Positions 15,135 through 24,211 of a DNA stretch of 64,000 nt are shown here, in pieces. The translations under genes were made by a program, and so were the position numbers. Each line of letters begins with the position of its first letter. Position 1 is the first letter of the stretch. This stretch comes from JAVBRD01 sp031548365 (GTDB lineage Bacteria; Bacillota; Clostridia; Christensenellales; UBA1750). Under the pieces are notes generated by a model that saw only the letters and a list, made by a program, of their open reading frames with translations, was not told the origin of the DNA and ran no database searches. The stretch lies in NCBI GenBank assembly GCA_031548365.1, contig JAVBRD010000008.1, positions 62,001 through 126,000 of the forward strand, written 5' to 3'.

Positions 15135-16235
15135 ATGAAAACGTATAGAGTCGGCGTCGTCGGTTTCGCGCACATGCACGTCACCTCGCTCGTTAAGGAC
15201 TTTCACGAGATGGGGGAGCGCGTGCGGTTCATCGGGTGCTTCGATCCAGAACCCGAGGTGCCCACGCTCACCGACCAGCACGCCAATCGCCGCCAGAACG
15301 TGGCGGCTGTCGTTGACCGCACCGGCATGCCCGTGCTCGGTTCAGTGGATGAGGTGCTGGGTCAAAACCCCGACATCGTCATTGTCTGCTGCGAGAACGC
15401 GTGGCATGCAAAGTGCGCCTCACAGATCCTTTTGCGCGGCGTGCACGTCGTGCTGGAAAAGCCCATGGCTGCGACGCTCGCACAGGCGTACGCTATGGTG
15501 CGCGCCTCTGAGCTTGGGGGGGCAAGGCTGATCGTCAACTGGCCGAGTACGTGGTTTCCGGCCATCCGCGCCGCTCAGCGTTTGGTGAGTGAAGGCGCGA
15601 TTGGGAAGCCGTTCCGCTTCCAGTATCGGAACTTCGCCTCAGGCGGACCGTTCTCATACGGACAGACCATGACGGAGCTTGAAAAGTCAGTCGAGTGGTG
15701 GCACCGAGACGGCATGGGCGGGGGCGCGTCCCTCGACTACTGCTGCTATGGAGCGTGCCTCTCACGCTGGTTCCTTGGGGAGGACCCCATTGCCGCGTAC
15801 GGCGTGCGCGCGAGTTTTGGGCATCAGTTCACCGCGGCTGACGACTACGGCGCGATCACCGCCAAGTTCCCGTCCGCCGTCGCGCACATCGAGGGAAGCT
15901 GGACGACCATTCATCCGGGCGCACCCAACGGGCCCATCGTATGCGGGCTCGAGGGCACAATCGCCGTCGATCAGGAAAACCAAAAAGAGGTGCGCCTGTT
16001 CAAGACACACCGCACATCGGACGCACAGATCATTCCCGTCGCGCCCCTGCCAGAGGGCAGGGCCAACATCGGGCAGGAGGTCATCCACTGTTTGGACACG
16101 GGGGACGCGCTCCATCCCACGCTCGACCTGCCCGTCAACATCGGCGCGATGATGGTGCTGGACGCGGGCCTTCGCTCCTCCGTAACGCGCAAGGAAGAGT
16201 CGACGGGTTCGCGCGTGTACACGATCGGGGAGTAG
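15135..16235 (+). CDS. Gfo/Idh/MocA family oxidoreductase
   Basis: A 366-residue NAD(P)-dependent oxidoreductase. It has an N-terminal Rossmann fold (VGVVGFAHMHV), a middle VLEKPMAATL motif carrying the conserved Lys-Pro of the family, and a C-terminal dimer/substrate domain. The substrate is unknown; relatives act on sugars, inositol and deoxy-sugars. The ATG at 15135 is chosen over one at 15114 because of AGGAGGGG. Nearby sugar-type genes (AEC transporter, SMP-30 lactonase) make a carbohydrate role likely. Confidence 0.88.
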   Translation: MKTYRVGVVGFAHMHVTSLVKDFHEMGERVRFIGCFDPEPEVPTLTDQHANRRQNVAAVVDRTGMPVLGSVDEVLGQNPDIVIVCCENAWHAKCASQILLRGVHVVLEKPMAATLAQAYAMVRASELGGARLIVNWPSTWFPAIRAAQRLVSEGAIGKPFRFQYRNFASGGPFSYGQTMTELEKSVEWWHRDGMGGGASLDYCCYGACLSRWFLGEDPIAAYGVRASFGHQFTAADDYGAITAKFPSAVAHIEGSWTTIHPGAPNGPIVCGLEGTIAVDQENQKEVRLFKTHRTSDAQIIPVAPLPEGRANIGQEVIHCLDTGDALHPTLDLPVNIGAMMVLDAGLRSSVTRKEESTGSRVYTIGE

Positions 16236-16621
16236 GAGGTCGGGTTCTGTAGCGATGACGGTGAATGCCGCTTCGACTGAGTTATGGCCCAAGGGAAATT
16301 GCGCCTGTGTTTTACCGAGTGCGTCACGCTTACTGTCGATGGCACTGCGCCATTCCCATATCGCGGCTTTCCCCGGCACGCGATGTGTAAACCGTGTTCA
16401 CCACGGGCAAGCATCTATAGAGTTATTGAATTTACGTTAGTGCGGGCTGCTTTGCACAAATTAGCTTTGTTCGGGGGCATGAGTCCGCGCGTCACATCAA
16501 GAAGATGATCACGATCGAAGAGTTCCGTGCGTTCATCGAGTTTGTGTAGCGGGACCGCGCTGCGTGCGCCGGTTGGAATGTCGCGTTCGGGTGCGCGGGC
16601 ATAGCCCCCCCCGGCTTGCCC
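16236..16621. other. Gene-free stretch, probable decayed DNA
   Basis: Nothing I can call a gene. An open phase without a start runs from about 16430 to a TAG at 16547-16549 and ends in a plausible-looking protein tail (KKMITIEEFRAFIEFV), which may be the end of a lost gene. Base composition is less GC-rich than the flanks between 16390 and 16480. No terminator, tRNA or repeat is apparent. Confidence 0.4.
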
Positions 16622-17530
16622 TTACAAAAAGCTGATCACGAGCACAAACAGCGGGACGGTGATCACGCAGATGGCGGTCGTGACCGCGATGACGCAGGAC
16701 GCGAGCGCGGCGTCACCGCCGAAACGATCCGCAAAGAGCGTGGTGGTGGCGGCGCTGCCCATGGCGGCGGACACGACCGGCACGGCAAGCGTCAGCCCGG
16801 AAAGTCCGGCGAGACGTAGTCCGATCAACATGAGCGCGGGCATGAGGATGAGCCGAACGCCGGCCGCCAGCCATGTCGCGCCGCTTCGCATCAACGCGGG
16901 CTTGACGTCAAGCAGGCGCGCGCCCACGAGGAGCATGGAGAGCGGAGTCGTGAGCGAGCCCAGCATGTTGAGCGCATCCGCGGGCACTTTGGGGATGCGG
17001 ATCTGGAAGATGAAGAGGATGCCCCCTGCGATCACGGAGAGAAACCCGGGGTTGATGAACGCTCGGAGCGATATTTTGCCGGTGAACTGCAGGGTTCCCG
17101 CCGTCCAGAGCACGAGGTTAAAGCAGAGGATGTACGCCGCGGAGTAAAGCAGCCCGCTGTCGCCGTACGCGGCCGAGATGAGCGGCATCCCAAGAAACGC
17201 CGCGTTACTTAACACGGAGAGCATCCATAAAACCGGTTTTTGCTTTTTGTCCTTCCAGCGCGCGAATATCAGCCACGAGAGCGCCATGGAGCCAATGTGG
17301 CACGCGGCGCTCGCGAGCACGGCCTGCCCGAAACCCAGCATCTCGGCGCGTGTGACCGATTTTTGAAAGATCATGAGCAAGAGACAGGGCATGGTCAAAT
17401 CAAGACAAAGCCGGTTGATGCCGGAGATCGCCGCGTCGCTTAAAAGCCCGATTTTGCGGACAAATGAGCCTGTCGCCACGATGATCAGGAGTACGAGCGC
17501 TTGCTGGAAAACGACGTATGCTGCGTCCAA
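16622..17530 (-). CDS. AEC family (auxin efflux carrier type) transporter
   Basis: A 302-residue integral membrane protein with about ten hydrophobic helices in two five-helix halves and a short polar loop (FARWKDKKQKP) between. Signatures include LCLDLTMPCLLL early and PLSMLLVGARL in the second half, both typical of the AEC/malate permease-like family. Substrates are usually organic acids. It is transcribed convergently toward the gene-free stretch and follows a small membrane-protein gene 12 bp upstream in the same direction. Confidence 0.85.
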   Translation of the reverse strand: MDAAYVVFQQALVLLIIVATGSFVRKIGLLSDAAISGINRLCLDLTMPCLLLMIFQKSVTRAEMLGFGQAVLASAACHIGSMALSWLIFARWKDKKQKPVLWMLSVLSNAAFLGMPLISAAYGDSGLLYSAAYILCFNLVLWTAGTLQFTGKISLRAFINPGFLSVIAGGILFIFQIRIPKVPADALNMLGSLTTPLSMLLVGARLLDVKPALMRSGATWLAAGVRLILMPALMLIGLRLAGLSGLTLAVPVVSAAMGSAATTTLFADRFGGDAALASCVIAVTTAICVITVPLFVLVISFL

Positions 17531-17542
17531 TGAATCACGACC

Positions 17543-18070
17543 TCACATGGTGATGATGTTGACGCTGGCCAGCGTCGCGGTGACGAACACGCGCATGGGC
17601 GGGCCGCTGCCCACCGTGCACGATCGCCGGCCCACGCGGAAAGTGGCCGAACCTGGATGGGTCACGCGTGAGAGCGTGGACACACTCTCCACTGTGCACG
17701 TGCGGCCCGCGGGCAGGACGAGTGTCGCGCTCGCGCCCATGACAAGCACGTCGAGCGCCGCGTTACCCTCCGCAGCGACAGTCATCAGCACGCCGCTGAG
17801 CGCAACAAGCCCGTGGTTCGCGGCTTTGGGCCAGAGCTGCGCGCCGTAGCAGCCGATGAAGAACACCTCATCACCGCGCGCGCGCGTCCATGGCGAGACG
17901 AACTGTCCCACGCGCGCGTACGTGAGAGCGCCAAGCCCAAGCGCAATGAGCGCAAGTCCCGCTAGCAGCTTCGGGGTGTCGAGCGGTATGTTGAACGCTG
18001 CGGACAAAAGCCCGATGATGCCGCCCATGAGCAGGACGGATGCGAAAATGGGCAGTGTGGTTTTCGTCAT
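17543..18070 (-). CDS. Hypothetical membrane protein
   Basis: A 175-residue protein with two N-terminal membrane helices (ASVLLMGGIIGLLSAAF and LLAGLALIALGLGAL). A soluble part follows with a GxxG-like turn pattern and a beta-rich tail (TLVLPAGRTCTVESV). The ATG at 18068-18070 is preceded by GGAGGC; an apparent upstream extension is not needed. I do not recognise a family. It lies just upstream of the AEC transporter and may be co-transcribed. Confidence 0.6.
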   Translation of the reverse strand: MTKTTLPIFASVLLMGGIIGLLSAAFNIPLDTPKLLAGLALIALGLGALTYARVGQFVSPWTRARGDEVFFIGCYGAQLWPKAANHGLVALSGVLMTVAAEGNAALDVLVMGASATLVLPAGRTCTVESVSTLSRVTHPGSATFRVGRRSCTVGSGPPMRVFVTATLASVNIITM

Positions 18071-18153
18071 GTCAGTGCCTCCGGTTTCACTTGAGTACGA
18101 ATCGCGTTGTGAGGGGCGCAGCGCCCCTGAAATGACCAAAGGGAGTGAGCGAT

Positions 18154-19005
18154 ATGTACAATGTCGAAGTTTTTTTCCGCTCTCGCGCGCGCGTGGGCGA
18201 AGGCCCCGTGTGGGTAGCGTCCGATAAAGCGCTGTGGTGGGTCGACATCCGCAGCTGTGAGCTTCACCGCACGGACGAACACGGCGCGGATGCCGTTTAT
18301 AACGTGGGCGCACCGGTCGGGTTCGCTGTGCCGCGTGACGCGGGCGGCTTCATCATCGGAACGACGGATGGGCTTTGCTCATTTGATCCCGGAACGAACG
18401 CGCTCGCGGCCTTCGGCTTACCGACGCTCGCGCCAGGTGTGCGTTTCAACGATGGAAAATGTGACGCGCGTGGGCGTTTGTGGTGCGGCACAATGCCGGA
18501 CGACGAAAAGAATCCCGAAGGCGCGCTCTACTGCCTGACCCCCGAGGGATTGTCCACGAAAGTGACCGATGTGACCATCTCAAATGGCCTGGGATGGAAC
18601 GCGGGCAACGATCAAATGTACTACATCGACTCCGCGCTTCGACGCGTGGACGTCTTTGACTATAACATCAACACGGGTGAGATTGCAAACCGACGTCCGC
18701 TGGCGCACGCCGCCGACGTCACCTATCCCGACGGCATGGCGGTCGACGCGGAGGGGGGCCTCTGGGTCGCGCACTGGGGCGGCTTCCGCGTATCACGCTA
18801 CGACCCGATCACGGGCAAGGAGACCGACCGTGTGGATACCGGTGCGCGCTACACCTCGTCGTGCTGTTTCGGCGGAGAGGACATGCGCACCATGTTCATC
18901 ACCACGGCCGGACAAAAAGACGAGGCGGACGACCCGCTGGGCGGTTCTGTACTCGCCGTGCGCATGCCCGTAGCGGGTATGAAGGTGGGGGCGTACGCGG
19001 GATAG
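18154..19005 (+). CDS. SMP-30/gluconolactonase family lactonase
   Basis: A 283-residue six-bladed propeller of the SMP-30/regucalcin/gluconolactonase family. Characteristic segments are GEGPVWV (metal-binding Glu), FNDGKCDARGRLWCGTM, ISNGLGW and YPDGMAVDAEGGLWVAHW. Such enzymes hydrolyse sugar lactones. The ATG at 18154 is used because of the GGGAG eight bases upstream; a GTG three codons earlier is possible. It is divergent from the membrane-protein/AEC pair and may belong with the Gfo/Idh/MocA gene in sugar-acid use. Confidence 0.9.
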   Translation: MYNVEVFFRSRARVGEGPVWVASDKALWWVDIRSCELHRTDEHGADAVYNVGAPVGFAVPRDAGGFIIGTTDGLCSFDPGTNALAAFGLPTLAPGVRFNDGKCDARGRLWCGTMPDDEKNPEGALYCLTPEGLSTKVTDVTISNGLGWNAGNDQMYYIDSALRRVDVFDYNINTGEIANRRPLAHAADVTYPDGMAVDAEGGLWVAHWGGFRVSRYDPITGKETDRVDTGARYTSSCCFGGEDMRTMFITTAGQKDEADDPLGGSVLAVRMPVAGMKVGAYAG

Positions 19006-19116
19006 GGACTGTTCACAACCTGAAGAAATACAGGATCACTTGATGGATCGTAATCATTTACCGCGAATGCAGTCGGTGTGCCGTGCGCACCGGCTGTTTT
19101 TTATAGGAGGTAATGC

Positions 19117-20406
19117 CTAATACACGCGATGTCCGAGCGCGAACGCAACGCAGTAAAAGACTTGCGCGGCCAGCATAACCATGTTAAACATGAGCGCGGC
19201 CGTTCGCGAATGAATCGCCTTCGCCATCCAAACGGCAATGGGGAACATCAGGAACGCGTACCGCGGTCCGGAGAGGAGCCAAGTCGGCGATATGATAAAG
19301 TAGAAGTACACAGTGCACCACAGGCCTGCGCTGGCTTTTAACCGTCGCACGGCAAATGGGAGGAGGGCCGCGCCGGCGAGGATGATGATCAGTTGTGGCA
19401 GCCAGATGCACACAATGCCCTCAAGGTCGTAGTCGAGTGTGTATTTGAGCGTTGTTTTGAGCGTCTCGAAGAACCAGCCGATCCGTTGCGACCAATGGTC
19501 GCTTTGGTATTCAAGGAATTTTAGCGGGTCGCCGGTCACGAGCAAGTTCACGAGGATGTAGGCGGCCAACCCCGCGGGGATGATCAACGCGATTCCGGCG
19601 CGCCTGATGAGCAGGAGGACACGGGCGCGTACGCTTTGGCTTGAATGGATGCAGTCGAGCAGCGCGGTAATCGCGTAGGGTATGGCCACGAACACGCCCA
19701 CTGAGCGCGTGAACGCAACAAGGCCGCCCGCGACCGCGGCGAGCAGGTAACGCCTGCGGCGCAGAAAAAAGAATACCGCGGTGAACAGAAGGAGTGTGAC
19801 GGCCTCACTGTAGGGCGCGCATAGGAAGAAGGCCCACGGGTAGAGCATGAGGTTGAGCGTGGCTTGCCGCGCGCCGCGGTCGCCCAGACCCTCGCTGCGC
19901 GCGTAGTCGTCAAACAGATAGAGCGCGCCCGACGTTGCGAGCACGTTGACCAGAGCGGACGCCCAGAACGCGTTTCGCACAACGAACGACACGGCCCTGA
20001 CGAGCAATGGAAAGAGCGGAAAAAAAACGATATGGAAGCGCGCGTCGCCTTCCGTAACATACCAATCGCGCGCGATGCCCAGATAATGCGGGGCGTCCCA
20101 GCGCGTCATGAGTGATGGCACGCGCGCGATCGCCGCGAACGGCCCTCCGCCTTGCTGAACAGCGCCCGCGACAGCGGCAAGCAGGTACCAGCCCGTGAAA
20201 AACACCGCCGATAGCGCGAGCGAGCGCAGGTAGCGTGATCGTGGCGTCGTGCGCGTGGACAATGCGCCTTCCCGAACGGGATGCTTCGCTTCAAACACCA
20301 GCGACCACACGCAAAACGCGAACGTGAGCGCCGCGAGCGCGACAAAAACCCAGCCCGCAGCATCAAGCGCGGGCTGGGGGATCATCCAGTGAACGCCCTC
20401 TACCAT
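19117..20406 (-). CDS. PIG-V-like membrane mannosyltransferase
   Basis: A polytopic protein of about 429 residues with some ten membrane helices. Its RWDAPHYLGIARDWY motif and the following FFPLFPLLVR are typical of the GPI mannosyltransferase II (PIG-V) family found also in bacteria. It is presumably a dolichol/polyprenyl-phosphate-sugar-using glycosyltransferase acting on the outer face of the membrane. The start is ambiguous: ATG at 20406 overlaps the upstream stop as ATGGTAG; another at 20385 has GAGGG upstream. It is last of the cdaA-led minus-strand gene group. Confidence 0.8.
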   Translation of the reverse strand: MVEGVHWMIPQPALDAAGWVFVALAALTFAFCVWSLVFEAKHPVREGALSTRTTPRSRYLRSLALSAVFFTGWYLLAAVAGAVQQGGGPFAAIARVPSLMTRWDAPHYLGIARDWYVTEGDARFHIVFFPLFPLLVRAVSFVVRNAFWASALVNVLATSGALYLFDDYARSEGLGDRGARQATLNLMLYPWAFFLCAPYSEAVTLLLFTAVFFFLRRRRYLLAAVAGGLVAFTRSVGVFVAIPYAITALLDCIHSSQSVRARVLLLIRRAGIALIIPAGLAAYILVNLLVTGDPLKFLEYQSDHWSQRIGWFFETLKTTLKYTLDYDLEGIVCIWLPQLIIILAGAALLPFAVRRLKASAGLWCTVYFYFIISPTWLLSGPRYAFLMFPIAVWMAKAIHSRTAALMFNMVMLAAQVFYCVAFALGHRVY

Positions 20407-21047
20407 TTCGGACGAAGCCTCGGGGTCATCGGCCACGCGAGCGGCTTGAGCGCGTCGGGCAGAGATGCGAGCAGCCGTTTGTCTACGGCGTGCGCAACGA
20501 CGGGCAGACCCGTAGCCTCCGCAACCTCAGAGAGCACTCGCGCGCCCTGAAGGATGTGTTCGATCGTGGTTTCGTCCTGAAGGTTGGCGTTGTTGACAAG
20601 TCCGGTGAACGGCATGCGGGCGCGCGCGGTCACGCGCTCCATCAGCGCGAGGATGTCATCGGTGGTGGCCGACATGGGGCGGAACACGTTGACAACAAAG
20701 AGGAACGTCACAGGTTCGCGCTCAAGGAGGTGGCGAAACCGCCCCAGGACGCGGGAGCCGACATCGTCGCCTCCGACGTCCATGATGACACGGCCCGGAA
20801 TTTCGAAAACAGACTGCACGTCGGGTGGGATGGCCGGCGCGTCCACGCCTGTCTGCGCGAACGAGGGAGAAATCACGCGCACGCCGGCCTGCTCAAGGGC
20901 GGCGCGCTGCGTGCTCGATTTGAAGTAAGGGTTGACAATGTCCAGATCGACCAGCACCGCCGCGCCTTTGAATGCCAGATCGAGCGCGAGTTCGGATTTT
21001 CCGCTCCCGAAAGCGCCACCCAGGATGGTGATTCTCTCAAGGTTCAT
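20400..21047 (-). CDS. P-loop ATPase of unknown function (MinD/CobQ-like)
   Basis: A 215-residue nucleotide-binding protein with Walker A GGAFGSGKSELAL (residues 9-21), then VDLDIVNPYFKSS, and a GRVIMDVGGDD Walker B-like segment. The pattern resembles SIMIBI-class P-loop proteins. No partner domain or membrane segment. The ATG used (21045-21047) lies inside the end of the upstream gene, an 11-bp overlap indicating translational coupling. The role is not known to me; the context is the cdaA-cdaR region. Confidence 0.7.
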   Translation of the reverse strand: MNLERITILGGAFGSGKSELALDLAFKGAAVLVDLDIVNPYFKSSTQRAALEQAGVRVISPSFAQTGVDAPAIPPDVQSVFEIPGRVIMDVGGDDVGSRVLGRFRHLLEREPVTFLFVVNVFRPMSATTDDILALMERVTARARMPFTGLVNNANLQDETTIEHILQGARVLSEVAEATGLPVVAHAVDKRLLASLPDALKPLAWPMTPRLRPKW

Positions 21048-21702
21048 CAGGCGTTCCGTCTCTTTCTTCCGTTGCGGGGTTCTCATCGTCCGCTTCCGGC
21101 TCGGTGCGGATGGAAACGACGGGGAACACGGCGGGATCAAGATCGATCGCGGGGGTGGGCCCTGTGTCGCCAAAGTCGATGGGGGACTGACCGGCCGTTA
21201 TGATCTCAGGCGTCACCACGGGCGTTGGGCCGGTGTCCTCAAGTTTGGCGCTGTAAATGCGCGGAGGAGGCGCGGGCGGCGTGGCGTTCAGGCGCTCTTC
21301 GCGCTTGCGCGCGGCTTCGTCCAGCTTTTCGCGCGCGAGAAGACTGATCCCGAGATCATGCGGCGTCGACCTGCGACGCTCATTGCGCTCAAAGGTGGGT
21401 ATGCCGCGTTCATTCGTCACGGCTACGGGGGCCTTCGCCACCGCGCGCGTGAGCGGTTCGTCCTCGCGCTCGGTTCTGCGCGCAAGCGGTTTCAAGATCA
21501 GGGTAAGCATGGGGCCGGGGCCAAAGCGCACGAGGTTGACGACCACGTCAAGAAAGAACCCGGCGATAACTGCGATCAGAACGATCGGCACAAAATGCTC
21601 GATAAACCACGGCGTTTTGCCCCCGAAAAAGTCACCGATCATGCCGATGAGCGCATCCTCTAGGCGGGAAGACAGGCTGCGAAGCTCGGTGGCAGAAACC
21701 AC
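21037..21702 (-). CDS. Hypothetical single-pass membrane protein
   Basis: A 221-residue protein with one clear membrane helix (FVPIVLIAVIAGFFLDVVVNLV, about residues 37-58) and a long, charged, proline-rich cytosolic tail. The tail has two near repeats, LEDTGPTPVVTPE and FGDTGPTPAIDLD. No known domain is recognised. It sits between cdaR and the coupled P-loop ATPase gene. Low-complexity tails of this kind often act as linkers for protein-protein contacts; that is inference. Confidence 0.6.
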   Translation of the reverse strand: MVSATELRSLSSRLEDALIGMIGDFFGGKTPWFIEHFVPIVLIAVIAGFFLDVVVNLVRFGPGPMLTLILKPLARRTEREDEPLTRAVAKAPVAVTNERGIPTFERNERRRSTPHDLGISLLAREKLDEAARKREERLNATPPAPPPRIYSAKLEDTGPTPVVTPEIITAGQSPIDFGDTGPTPAIDLDPAVFPVVSIRTEPEADDENPATEERDGTPDEP

Positions 21703-21763
21703 GGTGTCACCTCCAAAAGCAGGATCGGGTTGCGGGGGAATGTGTAAATCAGGGATTTACGTC

Positions 21764-23071
21764 TCACGGCGCTGACGTCGAAGTGGGTTCGATCAGCACA
21801 TCGACCATGTTCGCGGAGGGAATGATCATCAGCTCCTCGAGCGACGCGGAGTCCGCGTAAAGCGGGACTGAGTGGCGGCCTGCAGTCAGCCCGCCCACGT
21901 CCACAAAGATTGACAGGTCGGTCGATTTCATGCGCCGCATCAACGTGACCGGGCCGCTGATACGAACGGAAGTGCGTTCGGGCAAGATGGTTGTCTTCAT
22001 GCTTGCCTCCGCGCCAACGATGCGTATGGGCAGGTTGTCATACGTGCGCTCGGACTGAATCTCGGAAATGGTCACGCTGACCTGAACCTCGGTTGGGCTC
22101 GGTTGAAACATGCCGTCCACGCCTGCGGGGAACCGCACTTTGACGTCGGTCGCGAAGCTCTCGCTCTTGCCCTCAATCAGGATCTGCTGAGTTTCGACGT
22201 GGTCGATGGTGTCAAGCACCGCTTGATCGGCGATGACCAGGATATCCTTGGCGGAAGGCTCGGCGCGCACGAGCTGATGATCGGTCTTGACATCGCCCAC
22301 AAGGGTGACGGACAGAGGCACGGTTTTCATGGGATAAATCCCCTGTTCAAGCGTCACGCGCGATGGATCGACCGAGAGTCGCGCGGCAGGGACCGCTTCT
22401 CCGTCCGCCCGCTCGAGCCTGACGTCGCAGAGCTGCTGCACGGTCGTGCTGGCGCCTGTAACATCGAGCACCGCCACCGCGCGCCTGATTTGCGAGACAA
22501 TGGACGCTGGCCCGGCAATCTTGACCACGTTCTGGCTTTGCAAAATGGTGCTCTCATCCCAGTGGTCTTCGGCAACCGCACCCGCGGTGTCGGCCTCGAT
22601 GGGCAGATCGATGCTCATGAAGCGATCCAGCTCAAGGGTGATGTTCTGTGGCGAGAAAGAGACGATCTGCGCTTCATAGGAAAAGGAGGTCAGTTGAACG
22701 CTCACGGGCAGCGTCTGCTCGCCCACCGCGATGTTGGTGCCCATGGTGATCTGCGCGGCCAGAGCGGAGGCGTCCAGGTCGCCGTACAGCCGGTTGGGCA
22801 CGCGCACACTCACGCGCAGCCCATCCGGAATGAGCTGCGTGAGGTCGTCGTTGACGGCGATGAGCTGCTTATCGGAGATGGTTTGGTATCCGTACATGGT
22901 GATGGCCGACGCGGGCAGCTCGATGACTTTTGTGCGCATAAAATCGTTGTTGACCTTCATGGATCCCCAGATCAGAAGCGCCAAAAAAATCGCGAACAAC
23001 CGATACCAGAAATTCTTGAGCAGGAAAGATGAGATCAGCCGCTTGGCGGCGTCCGTGATGTTAGTTTTCAT
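21764..23071 (-). CDS. cdaR: YbbR-domain regulator of diadenylate cyclase
   Basis: A 435-residue protein with one N-terminal membrane helix (LFAIFLALLIWGSMKV) and an extracytoplasmic region of repeated YbbR beta domains; about four repeats are visible from recurring V.V.GP/V.ISGP segments. CdaR binds and modulates CdaA in Firmicutes. It follows cdaA by 33 bp. The upstream bases of its ATG (CCTCCCATC) lack a Shine-Dalgarno sequence, so translation may depend on coupling. The usual third gene glmM is not adjacent. Confidence 0.88.
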   Translation of the reverse strand: MKTNITDAAKRLISSFLLKNFWYRLFAIFLALLIWGSMKVNNDFMRTKVIELPASAITMYGYQTISDKQLIAVNDDLTQLIPDGLRVSVRVPNRLYGDLDASALAAQITMGTNIAVGEQTLPVSVQLTSFSYEAQIVSFSPQNITLELDRFMSIDLPIEADTAGAVAEDHWDESTILQSQNVVKIAGPASIVSQIRRAVAVLDVTGASTTVQQLCDVRLERADGEAVPAARLSVDPSRVTLEQGIYPMKTVPLSVTLVGDVKTDHQLVRAEPSAKDILVIADQAVLDTIDHVETQQILIEGKSESFATDVKVRFPAGVDGMFQPSPTEVQVSVTISEIQSERTYDNLPIRIVGAEASMKTTILPERTSVRISGPVTLMRRMKSTDLSIFVDVGGLTAGRHSVPLYADSASLEELMIIPSANMVDVLIEPTSTSAP

Positions 23072-23104
23072 GATGGGAGGGTGGGGGAGCAGGCGGTGAT
23101 GACG

Positions 23105-23953
23105 CTACGCATTGCCCTTTTTCCTCCTGTGAAGGATTTGGGGAAACCGGCCCGGTTCGGCGCTGTAAATCGGCTCAAGAAGCTGCCTGAGTTTTGCCTC
23201 GTCCAGATGACGCGTCAAGCGGCCGTTTCTTGCCGCCGAGATGACGCCTGTTTCCTCGGACACGATGAGCGCGAGTGCGTCGGACTCTTCCGTCACGCCG
23301 ATCGCCGCGCGGTGGCGCGTGCCCAGTTCGCTGGACAGGTTGGGGTTTTCCGTAAGCTTGAGAATGCACGCCGCAGCCACGACCCGATCACCCCGAAGGA
23401 CGACCGCACCGTCGTGAAGAGGCGTGTTGGGTTCGAAAATGTTCTCAAGCAGGCGTGCGCTGATCTTGCCGTCGATGGCTTCGCCGCTTTGCGCGACATC
23501 GGACAGGCCCACGTTCATTTCGATGACCGCGAGCAGACCGACTTTGCGCTTGGAAAGCCTGAGCAGGCAACTGGTCAGCTCCGAGACGATGTGCGGCATG
23601 TTTCCTTCCGTGTCGCCGCGCACCAGCCGTTCTATAAATGTGCCCCGTCCGAGCTGCTCGAGAGCGCGCCGGAGTTCGGGTTGGAACAGCACCACCAACA
23701 GGATAAAACCGACGTTGATGATGTACTTTGAGAATTCGCCCAGCGCGAGCAAACCGAGCTGCTGTATCACCCAGTTGAGCAAGAGCAGCACGCCCACGCC
23801 CTTGAGAACCGCGCTCGCGCGCGTGCCCATTGTCAGCGCGAGCATGTTGTAGATCAACACGGTCAAAAGCGCGAGGTCGAGGATGTCGCGCCATTCAAGG
23901 CTCGCGACGATGTCTGTGATGAGCTTGGCGCTTGTGCTCAGCCACTGGATCAC
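23105..23953 (-). CDS. cdaA: Diadenylate cyclase CdaA
   Basis: A 282-residue membrane enzyme making cyclic di-AMP from two ATP. Three hydrophobic helices lie in the first ~95 residues, followed by the DAC domain with DGA at 181-183 and RHR at 213-215, both intact. c-di-AMP controls potassium and osmolyte uptake and cell-wall homeostasis. The start is a GTG (23951-23953) after a GGGGGT site, with a consensus -10 upstream. It heads the minus-strand group cdaA-cdaR-hypothetical-ATPase-mannosyltransferase. Confidence 0.94.
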   Translation of the reverse strand: MIQWLSTSAKLITDIVASLEWRDILDLALLTVLIYNMLALTMGTRASAVLKGVGVLLLLNWVIQQLGLLALGEFSKYIINVGFILLVVLFQPELRRALEQLGRGTFIERLVRGDTEGNMPHIVSELTSCLLRLSKRKVGLLAVIEMNVGLSDVAQSGEAIDGKISARLLENIFEPNTPLHDGAVVLRGDRVVAAACILKLTENPNLSSELGTRHRAAIGVTEESDALALIVSEETGVISAARNGRLTRHLDEAKLRQLLEPIYSAEPGRFPQILHRRKKGNA

Positions 23954-23981
23954 GCGAACACCCCCGTTTCCGTTCGGTTAC

Positions 23982-24010
23982 ATTATAGCCGATAATCGCT
24001 CATTTTTTAA
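23982..24010 (-). promoter_or_regulatory. Promoter of cdaA
   Basis: On the minus strand a perfect TATAAT (23982-23987) has a weak TTAAAA (24005-24010) 17 bp upstream. The GTG start lies about 30 bp downstream. Confidence 0.65.
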
Positions 24011-24211
24011 GCGTTTTACAAAACATTCCTTTGGTAAGCGCAGAATCAGCCGGAATGCTGCGGCGCACCGGCCTGTTCGCGAGTCAATGAACCAGGGGCT
24101 GGAAAAACTGAACGCTTGTTTATCGCCTGTATACCGCAAAGGGGCTTGGCTTGCGGCCAAACCCCTTGCGTCACCGCTCGACAGTAAAATCGGCGCGCGT
24201 GTTAACGCGGG

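Noticed and set aside
16493..16549. Short tail KKMITIEEFRAFIEFV as a recombinase fragment
   Set aside because: Too short to assign; no start, no catalytic residues. Kept only as a note in the gene-free stretch.
18108..18127. GGGGCGCAGCGCCCC palindrome before the SMP-30 gene, considered as a terminator or operator
   Set aside because: One-base loop, no T-run, and GC-rich palindromes of this size are common in this DNA. No second copy in a regulatory position was seen.
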